A stretch of 45,389 nucleotides of DNA from Clostridia bacterium (GTDB lineage: Bacteria > Bacillota > Clostridia > Oscillospirales > CAG-272), in NCBI GenBank assembly GCA_017453325.1, contig JAFTKK010000013.1:1-45389 (forward strand). The letters run 5' to 3'. Each line of letters begins with the position of its first letter. Within the stretch, counting starts at the first letter, position 1. The position numbers and the translations under genes were made by a program. Shown here one piece after another: positions 7,519 to 16,719 of this stretch. The notes beneath the pieces were generated by a model. The model made no database searches, was not told the DNA's origin, and saw nothing but the letters and a program-made list of their open reading frames with translations.

Positions 7519-10158
7519 TTAGTAAAGCGGTGGACGCCCCGCCAAGCGGCGAAAGAGGGTATGAAACCACCCAAGTGGCAGCACAATGGCGGAAAGCAGC
7601 AGTGTAAAGAGCAGCTCGCGTGCCGTGAGAGGCACGGTGCGCAGCACGGTGCCGCCGAGATAGACAAAGACGATCTGCACGGCGGCCACGGCGCCCATGA
7701 TCAAGAGGAAGGTGCGGTTTTGCCCAAGCCCCGCGAGCAGATTTGCCCGATCGGCACGCGCATGGAAGCAATTTAAGACACCCGTGAAAATAAACAATGC
7801 AAAAAAGGCAGTCAGACGGCAAAGATCCCCCTCCATCTCGCGATACTGCCCACGTATGGCGGGTAATTTCAAAAAGAGCACAAACAACGCCACGGTACAG
7901 ACGGTAAGAAAGGCAATGCGGGCGGCAATGTCACGCGTGAGGATCGGTTCCTCGCGTTTTTTGGGCAGCTCCCGCATATAATGCGGCATGGGTGCTTCAC
8001 CCGCAAAGGCAAGCCCGCCTAAAGTATCCATGATCAGGTTGATCCAAAGCATTTGCACAACGGTGACGGGGGCATCCACGCCGATAAAGGGGCCGATGAT
8101 CGAAATGCCGACGGCACAAAAATTCATAATGAGCTGCAGCGTGATAAATTTGCGAATACTTTTAAAGATGGTGCGCCCGTAAAGCACCGCGCGACAAATG
8201 GAGGAAAGATTATCGTCAAGGATGACCACGTCTCCCGCCTCCTTGGCGACCTGCGTACCGCTTCCCATGGCGAAGCCGACATCGGCACTATGCAGCGCGG
8301 GGGCATCGTTGATACCGTCGCCCGTCATGCCGACGACCAAGCCCGCATCCGCAGAAAGGCGCACCAGGCGACTTTTATCCCGCGGCAATGCACGGGAAAT
8401 AACGGCAAGACGGGGCAGGATTTCCGTGAGCTCGGCGTCACTCATCAGCGCGAGCTCGCTGCCGTCAAGGCAGACTCCACCCTCGCGCAGGAGACCGCAA
8501 TCGCGTGCAATGCGCGTGGCGGTCTCCTTTCCGTCCCCCGTCATCATCACGACCTGCACCCCGGCGCCACGCAAGAGCGATACGGCACGGGGTGCCTCCG
8601 GACGCACGGGATCGGCAAAGGCAACGGCCGAGAGCAGCGTGAGCTCGGGCAGGCGGTTCTCCGTGGGCATTTGCTCTGCCTGTGCCATCAGAACCACGCG
8701 TTCACCCTTGGCCATATGTGCGTGAACACGCGCGAAAAAGGCGGCTTTTTCAAAACGGACACGGCCGAAGGCACCCACACGCGCCCCCGTGACAAAGGGC
8801 ATCAAACGCTCGGGCGCACCCGTCACAAACACACGTCCATCCGCCAAGGCCACGGCGGAAAACTTACGCGCGCTATCAAAGGGCAGGCGTGTGCGAACCG
8901 AAAAGGTGGGGGCGGGAGCCTTTAAGAATGCGGCGAGCAGCGCACGGTCTGTGCTATTGCCGCCGAGCGCGGCGATCTCTCCCCCACGTGCGCCGCGCGT
9001 GGCGCCGTTATTGGCGGTAGCGCAAAGCGCAAGGGTTTTGGCGAGCTCCCCCGTCCCCGCCTCCAGCGCGCGGTAATCGGGAAAATCCCCCGAAACGGTG
9101 AGAAAACCGACAAGCGCAAGACGCCCTGTGGTGAGCGTGCCCGTTTTATCGGTAAACAAAATATTCATGCCGCCCGCCGCTTCCAGACCTGCCGGCTTGC
9201 GCACCAGGACGTGATCTTTGGTCATGCGGCGGATATTGGAGGATAGCACCACCGCGATCATCATGGGCAGCCCCTCCGGCACGGCGACGACAATAACGGT
9301 AAGCCCCAGCATGAGCGCATGCAAAAGCAACTCCGCCATATACGGAAAATAGGTTAGGCGTGCCACGATCTCGGCAGTGACAAAATCGGCATCGATGACG
9401 AGGCGATAAAACAAAAAGGCAAACACGCACACAGCGGCAGCGGCGTATCCCACACGGCTGATCTGATGTGCGAGCCTTGAAAGGCGCATTTTGAGGGGGC
9501 TGTCGCGCTCCGCGCCTTGCAGCTCACCGGAAATGCCGCCGAGCACGGTGCTGTCTCCCACGGCGCAAACCTGCATCTCCCCCGTGCCGGAAAGCACCAC
9601 GGTGCCCGAAAAAAGTGCACCCGTATCGGCGGTATCCTGCCGAAAAGCCCCTTGACGGGGGTGCTTTTCCACCTCTTTGCTCTCTCCCGTCAGCGCAGAC
9701 TGATCTACGGTGAGCGCCCCACACAGCAGGACACCGTCCGCGGGAATTTTATCCCCTGCCGAGAGCAGCACGATATCCCCTACCACAAGCTCCTCGGCAT
9801 CGACCTCAACGACCTCGCAGCGGCGCACACGGCAAAGCGAGGCACCGCAGCTTTCGCAAAGGCGCTCAAAGGCGGCCTCACTTCCGTATTCCGAGACGGT
9901 GGAAATGAGCGTTGCCAAAAACACCGAAACGGCGATCCCTGCGGTTTCGAACCACTCGTGGCTGCGAAACAAAAACACCAGATTGATTGCCAACGCGACA
10001 AGCAGCACCTTGATCACGGGATCACCGAGATTGGCCAAAAAACGCCGCCAAAAGCCCACGTGCTTTTTGCGGCTCAGCCGATTGGCACCGTGCGCGGCTC
10101 GTGAGCGTCTGACCTCCTCCTCACAAAGACCCGCATGGGGTTTTTGGAGCTCTGTCAT
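7519..10158 (-). CDS. P2B-type (PMCA-like) calcium-transporting P-type ATPase
   Basis: An 879-residue membrane pump that would export Ca2+ at the cost of ATP. N-terminal cytoplasmic segment, then two helices, the actuator loop with LTGESKEVEKH, helix 4 with the ion-binding PEGLP (near residue 292), the phosphorylation site FTDKTGTLT (Asp near 335), the nucleotide domain, the hinge TGDGINDAPAL (near 611), and six C-terminal helices. The sixth helix reads LWINLIMDTLGGLAFAGEAP, matching the Asn and Asp ligands of PMCA-type pumps and one Ca2+ site. Length is typical. The ATG has GGGAGGGG upstream. It lies downstream of the ClC gene on the same strand but is separated by a strong terminator; its own promoter is not obvious. 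Confidence 0.93.
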   Translation of the reverse strand: MTELQKPHAGLCEEEVRRSRAAHGANRLSRKKHVGFWRRFLANLGDPVIKVLLVALAINLVFLFRSHEWFETAGIAVSVFLATLISTVSEYGSEAAFERLCESCGASLCRVRRCEVVEVDAEELVVGDIVLLSAGDKIPADGVLLCGALTVDQSALTGESKEVEKHPRQGAFRQDTADTGALFSGTVVLSGTGEMQVCAVGDSTVLGGISGELQGAERDSPLKMRLSRLAHQISRVGYAAAAVCVFAFLFYRLVIDADFVTAEIVARLTYFPYMAELLLHALMLGLTVIVVAVPEGLPMMIAVVLSSNIRRMTKDHVLVRKPAGLEAAGGMNILFTDKTGTLTTGRLALVGFLTVSGDFPDYRALEAGTGELAKTLALCATANNGATRGARGGEIAALGGNSTDRALLAAFLKAPAPTFSVRTRLPFDSARKFSAVALADGRVFVTGAPERLMPFVTGARVGAFGRVRFEKAAFFARVHAHMAKGERVVLMAQAEQMPTENRLPELTLLSAVAFADPVRPEAPRAVSLLRGAGVQVVMMTGDGKETATRIARDCGLLREGGVCLDGSELALMSDAELTEILPRLAVISRALPRDKSRLVRLSADAGLVVGMTGDGINDAPALHSADVGFAMGSGTQVAKEAGDVVILDDNLSSICRAVLYGRTIFKSIRKFITLQLIMNFCAVGISIIGPFIGVDAPVTVVQMLWINLIMDTLGGLAFAGEAPMPHYMRELPKKREEPILTRDIAARIAFLTVCTVALFVLFLKLPAIRGQYREMEGDLCRLTAFFALFIFTGVLNCFHARADRANLLAGLGQNRTFLLIMGAVAAVQIVFVYLGGTVLRTVPLTARELLFTLLLSAIVLPLGWFHTLFRRLAGRPPLY

Positions 10159-10216
10159 GTTATCCCCTCCCAGCTATCATATCTCTGTTACCTTATGCGC
10201 GGAAAAGGGAAAAAAG

Positions 10217-10265
10217 ACTAAAAGAGCCGCACGGCATCTGCCCCCGAGGGCAGATGCCGTGCGGC
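10217..10265 (-). terminator. Terminator after the ClC gene
   Basis: Minus strand: an 18-bp stem, GCCGCACGGCATCTGCCC, a 4-base loop and complement, followed by TCTTTTAGTCTTTTTT. It lies between the ClC gene and the calcium ATPase. Confidence 0.85.
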
Positions 10266-10272
10266 TTATTTG

Positions 10273-11901
10273 TTAAGGATGCTCGGAAACGGTATTTTCA
10301 AAGGTATCGTGGCTGATCACGTCCTCATCGTAGATCTCCTGCTCACCAAGCAGGGCGCAGAGCTCAGCGGCGGTGCGCTCGGGATCGTAGGTGGTGAAGT
10401 TGAGACGCAAAACGTCATTTTCCTCAATGTGACCGCCGGTATAAAAGTGTCTCTCGGCATTTTCCTGCTTGACCGAAAGCAGCTTGCAGGAAGGCGGCCA
10501 GAGGATATCACGCGGCTCCTTGCCGATGGCAAAGCTGCCCGGCAGCGCCTCGACCGTAACATCTACCACGTGCAGGGCCTTGCCGCGATTTTCCTTGTGG
10601 ATCTCGCGCTCCATGGCGATTTCGTTGATGGAATTGGCGCCGACGGCCTCCACAATCACGTAAGAGATCATAACGGCAAGAAGAATGGGCAGGATGTTGC
10701 CAAAGCCGGAAAGCGCCTCAATGGCGAAGGCCATGGCGGTGAGGGGAGTGCGCACCGACGCGGCAAAGAAGGAGACCATGCCGACCACAACCATGAGCAT
10801 GAAGTGCGTTTCGTCAAGCACGTTTAGTGCAACCAATGCCTCAGCGACGGCGGAGCCGATCAGCGCACCGAAGGAAAGCAGAGGGGTAAACAGACCGCCC
10901 GTGGCGCCCACGTCGTTAGAAAGGATGACCAGCAAGGAACGGATGACCAACAAAAGCAAAGACACATACCACGCAACGCGGTGCTCAAGCAGCGACTCGA
11001 TGAGGTGATGGCCCGTGCCGATGGCATCGTAATACACGCATCCGATAATGGCCACCACGGCAAACACGGGGGCAACCTTAAAGAAGGTGTGCACATGCTT
11101 AAACTTTTTGTGAAGCAGGCCGCGAATGGCATGCGTGCACTCGCCGAACACGTAAGCAAAGCCGCCGCAAAGCAGACCGACGGGAATGACGACCCAAACG
11201 AGGGAAAGGGGCAGGACTTGCGCGATGGTGAAATGGAAAAGCGCGCTGCTTTTATCAAACAGACGGCAGAGCAGCTCCAGCGTTCCCATGCCGCAAAGCA
11301 CGCTGCTGACGGACGACATGATGAGCAGCGGAGAGAAACGGCTATGCCCCTCCTCAAGGCCGAACAGAACCGCGGTGACGGGTGCACAGGTGGCGGTGGC
11401 AAAGCCTGCCGTGGCGCCGCCTGTCATGAGATAGCGCTCCCATGCGCGGCGCTTTTTGCCGAGCACCCGTGCCGTACCGCTGCCGACGGCAGTACCCATC
11501 TGCACGGCGGGACCCTCGTCGTTACCGAGCGGAATACCGCAGAGATAGGAAAGGAGCGCCGAGGTGAATACGAACACAATGTTACGGAGCCAATGGAAGG
11601 TGATAAGGCCGCGGATCAGCGCGACGGCCGTAGGAATGCCGCCGCCGCGGGAGTGCGGAGAGTACGTAAGACAAAAGGCCACCAACAGGGCGGCGAGCAC
11701 GGCACCTGCCACCACCAGCGGGATAAACTGCGGATTTTCGTGTGCAAAGCCGTAGATATGGTGCGACACGTTGATCACACCCTCGGAAATCACACGAAAG
11801 GCAAACACGACAGCACCCGTGACCACACCCGTGACGCCCGCAAAAACGACGCAGGGCCACAGAATATTTTGAATTTTATGCTTCAGCTTCTTTTCTTTCA
11901 C
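10273..11901 (-). CDS. ClC-family chloride channel or H+/Cl- antiporter
   Basis: A 542-residue membrane protein. The anion-path motifs are visible: RGGGIPTAVALIRG (GSGIP-type), GNDEGPAVQMG (GREGP-type, with the gating Glu kept but the Arg replaced), LFGLEEGH (the inner proton glutamate is present, favouring an antiporter), and GGLFTPLLSFG (GxFxP). About ten or more hydrophobic segments span residues ~20-440. The C-terminal ~90 residues form a soluble TrkA-C-like domain. The GTG at 11901 is preferred over a TTG at 11919 because GGGGAGGGG lies 3-11 bases before the GTG. Role: anion homeostasis or acid resistance by family knowledge; fluoride selectivity is not supported. Confidence 0.92.
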   Translation of the reverse strand: MKEKKLKHKIQNILWPCVVFAGVTGVVTGAVVFAFRVISEGVINVSHHIYGFAHENPQFIPLVVAGAVLAALLVAFCLTYSPHSRGGGIPTAVALIRGLITFHWLRNIVFVFTSALLSYLCGIPLGNDEGPAVQMGTAVGSGTARVLGKKRRAWERYLMTGGATAGFATATCAPVTAVLFGLEEGHSRFSPLLIMSSVSSVLCGMGTLELLCRLFDKSSALFHFTIAQVLPLSLVWVVIPVGLLCGGFAYVFGECTHAIRGLLHKKFKHVHTFFKVAPVFAVVAIIGCVYYDAIGTGHHLIESLLEHRVAWYVSLLLLVIRSLLVILSNDVGATGGLFTPLLSFGALIGSAVAEALVALNVLDETHFMLMVVVGMVSFFAASVRTPLTAMAFAIEALSGFGNILPILLAVMISYVIVEAVGANSINEIAMEREIHKENRGKALHVVDVTVEALPGSFAIGKEPRDILWPPSCKLLSVKQENAERHFYTGGHIEENDVLRLNFTTYDPERTAAELCALLGEQEIYDEDVISHDTFENTVSEHP

Positions 11902-11952
11902 AGTCCCCTCCCCCGCCAAGGCGGTTTCAAAGCGGTTTTTGATCGTTTTTGT

Positions 11953-11981
11953 ATTATACTATTTTTTCACGGTCTTGTCAA
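11953..11981 (-). promoter_or_regulatory. Consensus promoter of the ClC gene
   Basis: Minus strand: TTGACA (11981-11976), 17 bases, TATAAT (11958-11953). Both hexamers match consensus exactly. Confidence 0.85.
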
Positions 11982-12035
11982 TAAATATCAAAAAAACGAA
12001 TGAATAGATAAGAAACGGAAATATATTTATATCTC

Positions 12036-12064
12036 TTGCAAAATGCGGAAAAAAAGTTTATACT
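12036..12064 (+). promoter_or_regulatory. Promoter of the methionine synthase operon
   Basis: TTGCAA (12036-12041), 17 bases, TATACT (12059-12064). The transcript would begin near 12071, only ~24 bases before the first start codon, leaving no room for a SAM or cobalamin riboswitch. Confidence 0.78.
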
Positions 12065-12094
12065 AAAGCAAGAAGCGACAAGGAGGTGAGCCGC

Positions 12095-12697
12095 GTGACG
12101 GGAGAAATATTGTTATTTGACGGCACCGCGCTGCCGCCGCCGTGCGAAAAAGAGATCTTGCGCTATAGCGCCGCGGGCGGTGACACCGAGGAGACCAAGG
12201 CGCTGCTGCGGCGCTGCCTTGCCGCGCTGCCTCACGATACGTTTTGCTACCGCGTATGCACGGCGGAGCTGCCCTTGCGGGCCGTGACACAAGAGGTGAC
12301 CGACCTTGGCTTTGCCGTGTGGAAAAGCCGCGATCTGGCACGCTATTTGGCGGGCTGCGAACGCATTCTTCTCTTTGCCGCCACGGTGGGCACCGGCATT
12401 GACCGCCTTGTGCTGCGCCACGGCCGCACCTCACCTGCGACCGCGCTCTTATACAGTGCCATCGGCACCGAGCGCGTGGAGGCACTATGCGATGCCTTTT
12501 GCAAAAAAATGGCCGAACGGTATGAAAACAACACCTTAAAGCCGCGCTTCAGCCCCGGATACGGCGATCTGCCGCTCTCGGTACAAGCAGACGTGTTCCG
12601 CGTGCTGGGCTGCGCACAAAAAATAGGCCTTACCTTGGGGGCGGGCGGGCTGATGAGCCCCACCAAATCGGTAACTGCCATCGTAGCCATCAAATGA
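12095..12697 (+). CDS. Stand-alone methionine synthase reactivation domain
   Basis: A 200-residue protein equivalent to the C-terminal AdoMet-binding activation domain of MetH (pfam02965), which reductively methylates oxidised cobalamin. The key segment NTLKPRFSPGYGDLPLSVQ (SAM-binding R-x-S-P-G-Y) and the tail GGLMSPTKSVTAIVAI match that domain. The chosen GTG at 12095 lies 5 bases after AAGGAGGTGA; a GTG at 12086 overlaps that ribosome site and is rejected. Its stop overlaps an in-frame ATG of the next gene (ATGA), so both proteins are made from one message. The MetH downstream lacks this domain, so the two polypeptides together replace the usual single chain. Confidence 0.88.
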   Translation: MTGEILLFDGTALPPPCEKEILRYSAAGGDTEETKALLRRCLAALPHDTFCYRVCTAELPLRAVTQEVTDLGFAVWKSRDLARYLAGCERILLFAATVGTGIDRLVLRHGRTSPATALLYSAIGTERVEALCDAFCKKMAERYENNTLKPRFSPGYGDLPLSVQADVFRVLGCAQKIGLTLGAGGLMSPTKSVTAIVAIK

Positions 12698-12711
12698 ACA
12701 GGAGTAACAAA

Positions 12712-15108
12712 ATGAACATACGCGAATATATGAAGCACCACACCGTGCTGCTCGACGGCGGCATGGGAACCTACCTGCAGAGCCGCGGGCTTGGCGCGGG
12801 CGAGCTGCCCGAGACCTGGAACCTCACGCACCCCGAGATCATTGAGGATATTCAGACACAATATTTTGAGGCAGGGGCAAACGTGGTAAACACCAACACG
12901 TTTGGCGCTTCGGTGTTGAAATTTTCCGAAGAGGAGCTTGAGAAAACGGTGGCGGCGGCCATTGCCATTGCACGCCGTGCTGCCGCAAAAGCGAAGGGCG
13001 ATCAGGCCAAATTCGTAGCCCTTGATATCGGCCCCACCGGGCGGCTGCTGAGGCCCCTTGGCGACCTTGATTTTGAGGATGCCGTTGCCGTGTTTGCCAA
13101 AACCGTGCAGCTTGGCGTAAAATACGGTGCCGACCTTATTTTCATTGAGACCATGAACGACAGCTACGAGACCAAGGCGGCACTCCTTGCCGCCAAGGAG
13201 AACAGCGACCTGCCCGTTTTCGTTTCCAACGCCTACGGTGCTGACGGCAAGCTGATGACGGGGGCGACCCCTGCCGCCATGGTGGCTATGCTGGAGGGCA
13301 TGGGGGCGGACGCCATTGGTGCGAACTGCTCCTTTGGCCCGGACAAATTGGCGCCCGTGGTCGAGGAGCTGCTGGCGCACGCCTCGGTACCCGTGCTCTT
13401 AAAGCCAAACGCGGGATTGCCGCGCTTTGAAAACGGAAAAACCGTTTACGATATCACCCCGGATGATTTTTGTGCGCACGTGCGCACGGCGGTGGAGAAC
13501 GGTGTGCGCCTGGCGGGCGGCTGCTGCGGCACCACGCCCGCGCACATCGCCCTGCTTGCCGATGCCCTCGCCGACCGCGCACCGCGCAAGATCTTGCCAA
13601 AGCAGGAAACGGTGATCTCCTCTTACACGCACGCCGTGTATTTCGGCGCGCGCCCTCTCCTCATCGGTGAGCGCATCAACCCCACGGGCAAGAAGCGTCT
13701 GAAGCAGGCGCTGATTGAGGGGGACATGGACTATATCCTAAAGGAGGGCATCGGGCAGGAGGAGGCAGGCGCCAAGATACTTGACGTGAACGTCGGCCTG
13801 CCCGAGATCAACGAGGCCGAGATGCTCTGCCGCGCGGTGTGCGAGCTGCAGGCCGTGACCGCATTGCCCTTGCAGATCGATACCGCAGACCCCGCCGCAA
13901 TGGCAGGAGCGCTGCGCCGCTATAACGGCAAGGCGCTGGTCAATTCGGTCAACGGGAAGCCCGAGAGCATGCACGCCGTGTTTCCGCTGGTAAAAAAATA
14001 CGGCGGCACGGTGATTGCCCTGACGCTGGATGAAAACGGCATTCCCGCCGACGCTGCGGGCCGCGTGGCGATCGCCAAGCGCATTCTTGCCGTGGCAAAG
14101 AACTATGGCATTGACAAAAAGGACATTGTATTTGACCCTCTGGCCATGACCGTAAGCGCGGATCCGCACGCCGCGCAAACCACGCTGGAGGCGCTTGACG
14201 CCATCGGCAAGGAGCTGGGCTGCCACACCTCGCTTGGTGTGTCGAACATCTCCTTCGGTCTGCCGCACCGCGAGATCATTACCGCCACCTTTTTTGCGGC
14301 GGCGCTGGAGCGCGGGCTCTCGGCTGCCATTATGAACCCCTATTCGCTTGACATGATGAAAACCTACCGCGCCCACGCTGCCCTGCACGGATTGGATGCA
14401 AACTGCACCGATTATATTGCATTTTGCGAGACCCTCACCGATGCACCTGCCGCGACGGCCGCGCCCGCAAGGAAAGCCGCAGATGCCGCCATGACCACGC
14501 TGCGCGAGGCCATTATCAAGGGCAGACGCGAGTATGCCGCGGAGCTGACCCGCACGCTGCTGACCGAAAAGGCGGGGCTCGCGATCATCGAGGAGGAGAT
14601 CATCCCCGCGCTTGATACCGTCGGGCGCGGCTTTGAAGAAAAGACGGTCTATTTGCCGCAGCTGCTGATCAGCGCAGAGGCGGCGGGCGCCGCCTTTGAG
14701 GTGATCCGCGCGCAGGCGGCAACCGCGCAAGCCGACACACCGCGCAAGGAAACGGTCGTTATTGCAACGGTTTTGGGAGATATCCACGACATTGGTAAAA
14801 ACATTGTACGGCTGCTGCTTGAAAACTACGGCTACCGCGTGGTGGATCTCGGCCGTGACGTGGCGCCCGAGACGGTGCTCGCGGCCGTGCTGCGCGAGCG
14901 CGCACCCTTAGTGGGTCTTTCCGCGCTGATGACAACCACCGTGCCCGCCATGGCCGAAACCGTGCGTCTGCTCCACGAAAAGGCACCCTTTTGCCGCGTC
15001 ATGGTGGGAGGTGCGGTGCTGACCGAGGCTTATGCTGCCGAAATGGGAGCTGACAAATACGCCGCCGACGCAATGGACGCCGTGCGATACGCCGAAGCGC
15101 TGCAATAA
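12712..15108 (+). CDS. metH: Cobalamin-dependent methionine synthase (three-domain form)
   Basis: A 798-residue enzyme that moves a methyl group from methyltetrahydrofolate to homocysteine by way of cobalamin. Residues 1-290: homocysteine domain with LLDGGMGTYLQ and the zinc ligands GANCSFGP (~203) and GGCCGTTP (~269). Residues ~310-560: pterin-binding barrel with GERINPTGKK and LDVNVGLPE. Residues ~590-670: helical cap. Residues ~680-798: Rossmann-like B12 domain with DIHDIGKNIV (lower ligand His, ~689). The activation domain is absent and supplied by the upstream gene. AGGAG ends 7 bases before the ATG at 12712; an earlier ATG at 12694 overlaps the previous stop and has no ribosome site. 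Confidence 0.95.
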   Translation: MNIREYMKHHTVLLDGGMGTYLQSRGLGAGELPETWNLTHPEIIEDIQTQYFEAGANVVNTNTFGASVLKFSEEELEKTVAAAIAIARRAAAKAKGDQAKFVALDIGPTGRLLRPLGDLDFEDAVAVFAKTVQLGVKYGADLIFIETMNDSYETKAALLAAKENSDLPVFVSNAYGADGKLMTGATPAAMVAMLEGMGADAIGANCSFGPDKLAPVVEELLAHASVPVLLKPNAGLPRFENGKTVYDITPDDFCAHVRTAVENGVRLAGGCCGTTPAHIALLADALADRAPRKILPKQETVISSYTHAVYFGARPLLIGERINPTGKKRLKQALIEGDMDYILKEGIGQEEAGAKILDVNVGLPEINEAEMLCRAVCELQAVTALPLQIDTADPAAMAGALRRYNGKALVNSVNGKPESMHAVFPLVKKYGGTVIALTLDENGIPADAAGRVAIAKRILAVAKNYGIDKKDIVFDPLAMTVSADPHAAQTTLEALDAIGKELGCHTSLGVSNISFGLPHREIITATFFAAALERGLSAAIMNPYSLDMMKTYRAHAALHGLDANCTDYIAFCETLTDAPAATAAPARKAADAAMTTLREAIIKGRREYAAELTRTLLTEKAGLAIIEEEIIPALDTVGRGFEEKTVYLPQLLISAEAAGAAFEVIRAQAATAQADTPRKETVVIATVLGDIHDIGKNIVRLLLENYGYRVVDLGRDVAPETVLAAVLRERAPLVGLSALMTTTVPAMAETVRLLHEKAPFCRVMVGGAVLTEAYAAEMGADKYAADAMDAVRYAEALQ

Positions 15109-15174
15109 TCTTCCCCTGCTGCGCGGCTCTGCCAAACGTGGCGGTATTTTATAGCCGAAATCACGCTTTTCATA

Positions 15175-15203
15175 TTGAAAAACAAAAAAAGATATGCTAT
15201 AAT
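15175..15203 (+). promoter_or_regulatory. Promoter of the hydrogenase operon
   Basis: TTGAAA (15175-15180), 17 bases, TATAAT (15198-15203). The leader to the ATG at 15272 is about 60 bases. No structured element is recognised in it. Confidence 0.75.
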
Positions 15204-15271
15204 TTTTGCAGAAACCCTCTGTGTGACATACAAGCGCTCTCACAACCAAAAATCCCGAAACAGGAGCTATT

Positions 15272-16699
15272 ATGCGGAAATTCGATACCCGAGTACAACA
15301 TATGAAATATCAGGTGCTGCGCGAGGTGGCCAAGGAAGCCTACGCCGGCACGCTGACGGAAAACCTGCTGGAGATCCCCAAGCGCATCATCCCCGGCAAA
15401 ACGCCCTCCATGCGCTGCTGCGTCTATAAGGAGCGCGCCGTGATCGGTGAGCGCATCAAAATGGCAATGGGCGGCGACAAAAGCAACCCAAACGTCATTG
15501 AGGTGATCGACATTGCCTGCGAGGAGTGCCCCGGCGGCGGCTATGCCGTGACCGACTCCTGCCGCGGGTGCCTGGCGCACCGCTGTGCGGACGCCTGCAA
15601 ATTCGGCGCCATCACCTTTGACGAGCACCACACCGCACACATTGACAAATCAAAATGCGTGAACTGCGGGGCGTGTGCGAAGGTCTGCCCCTATTCCGCC
15701 ATTGCCAACCGCAAGCGCCCCTGCCAGATCGCTTGCAAGGTCAATGCCGTAAAAACCGCCGAGGACGGCATTGCCGCCATTGACAACGACAAGTGCATTT
15801 CCTGCGGTGCGTGCGTATATCAATGCCCGTTTGGCGCTATTTCCGACAAATCCTATATTCTTGACGCCATTGAGATCCTGAAAAACAGCCACGACAATAA
15901 GGACTACCGCGTCTATGCTGTGGTGGCACCCTCGATTGCGAGCCAGTTTAAATACGCAAAGCTCGGGCAGGTGTTTACCGGCCTTTACCGCATGGGCTTT
16001 TACGCCATTGCCGAGGCTGCGCTGGGTGCTGACATGGTGGCTAAGGCCGAATCCAAGGAGCTGGCCGAGAAGGGCTTTTTGATCAGCTCCTGCTGCCCCG
16101 CCTTCGTTTCTTACGTGCAAAAAGCCTTCCCGAAGCTGGTGCCCTTTGTTTCGGAAAACATTTCCCCGATGGCGGCTATTTCTGCTTACTTAAAATCGCA
16201 GGACCCCGACTGCAAGGTGATCTTTATCGGTCCGTGCACGGCGAAGAAGGGCGAAATAAAGAAGGAAACGGTACGCGATTTTGTAGACGTAGCCCTCACC
16301 TTTGAGGAGCTGCAGGCACTCTTTGACAGCCGCGAGATCGATATCACAACTCTCGAAGAAAGCACGCTTGACAGTGCCTCCTACTTCGGGCGCATCTTTG
16401 GACGCTGCGGCGGACTTTCCGACGCCGTATTGGAGGGCCTCAAGGAGCAGGGCCTCGAAGACTTCCCGCTCAAGCCCGCCACCTGCGACGGCATTGACGA
16501 CTGCCGCGTGGCGCTGCTGAAAAAGAGCAAAAACGTGCTGGATGCCAACTTTATTGAGGGCATGGCCTGCCTTGGCGGCTGCGTGGGCGGCGCGGGGTGC
16601 CTGACGCACGGTGAAAAGAACAAGGTGGACGTTGAAAAATACGGCCTGCTTGCCACACGAAGCATTACAGACGCGGTGAATGCGCTGGATGACAAATAA
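15272..16699 (+). CDS. Monomeric [FeFe] hydrogenase, group-B-like
   Basis: A 475-residue iron-sulfur enzyme expected to interconvert protons and H2 in the cytoplasm. The N-terminal half carries cysteine clusters: CEECPGG with CRGC and CADAC, then CVNCGACAKVCPYSAI and CISCGACVYQCPFGAI (two [4Fe-4S] ferredoxin sites). The H-cluster domain shows the three signatures: SSCCPAF (~271), GPCTAKKGE (~320) and EGMACLGGCVGGAGC (~429). The SSCCPAF form rather than TSCCPxW points to the group B type of hydrogenases whose electron partner is uncertain. AGGAG precedes the ATG. Maturation genes (hydE, F, G) are not in the window. A TIM-barrel isomerase follows after 20 bases and is probably co-transcribed. 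Confidence 0.9.
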   Translation: MRKFDTRVQHMKYQVLREVAKEAYAGTLTENLLEIPKRIIPGKTPSMRCCVYKERAVIGERIKMAMGGDKSNPNVIEVIDIACEECPGGGYAVTDSCRGCLAHRCADACKFGAITFDEHHTAHIDKSKCVNCGACAKVCPYSAIANRKRPCQIACKVNAVKTAEDGIAAIDNDKCISCGACVYQCPFGAISDKSYILDAIEILKNSHDNKDYRVYAVVAPSIASQFKYAKLGQVFTGLYRMGFYAIAEAALGADMVAKAESKELAEKGFLISSCCPAFVSYVQKAFPKLVPFVSENISPMAAISAYLKSQDPDCKVIFIGPCTAKKGEIKKETVRDFVDVALTFEELQALFDSREIDITTLEESTLDSASYFGRIFGRCGGLSDAVLEGLKEQGLEDFPLKPATCDGIDDCRVALLKKSKNVLDANFIEGMACLGGCVGGAGCLTHGEKNKVDVEKYGLLATRSITDAVNALDDK

Positions 16700-16719
16700 A
16701 TGTAACAAGGAGATCTAAC

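Noticed and set aside
10273-11901. Fluoride-specific CLC-F antiporter
   Set aside because: The gating motif and proton glutamate resemble chloride exchangers; CLC-F signatures are not seen and there is no fluoride riboswitch upstream.
11982-12094. SAM or cobalamin riboswitch upstream of the methionine synthase operon
   Set aside because: The promoter at 12036-12064 leaves a leader of only ~24 bases, and no riboswitch core is visible.
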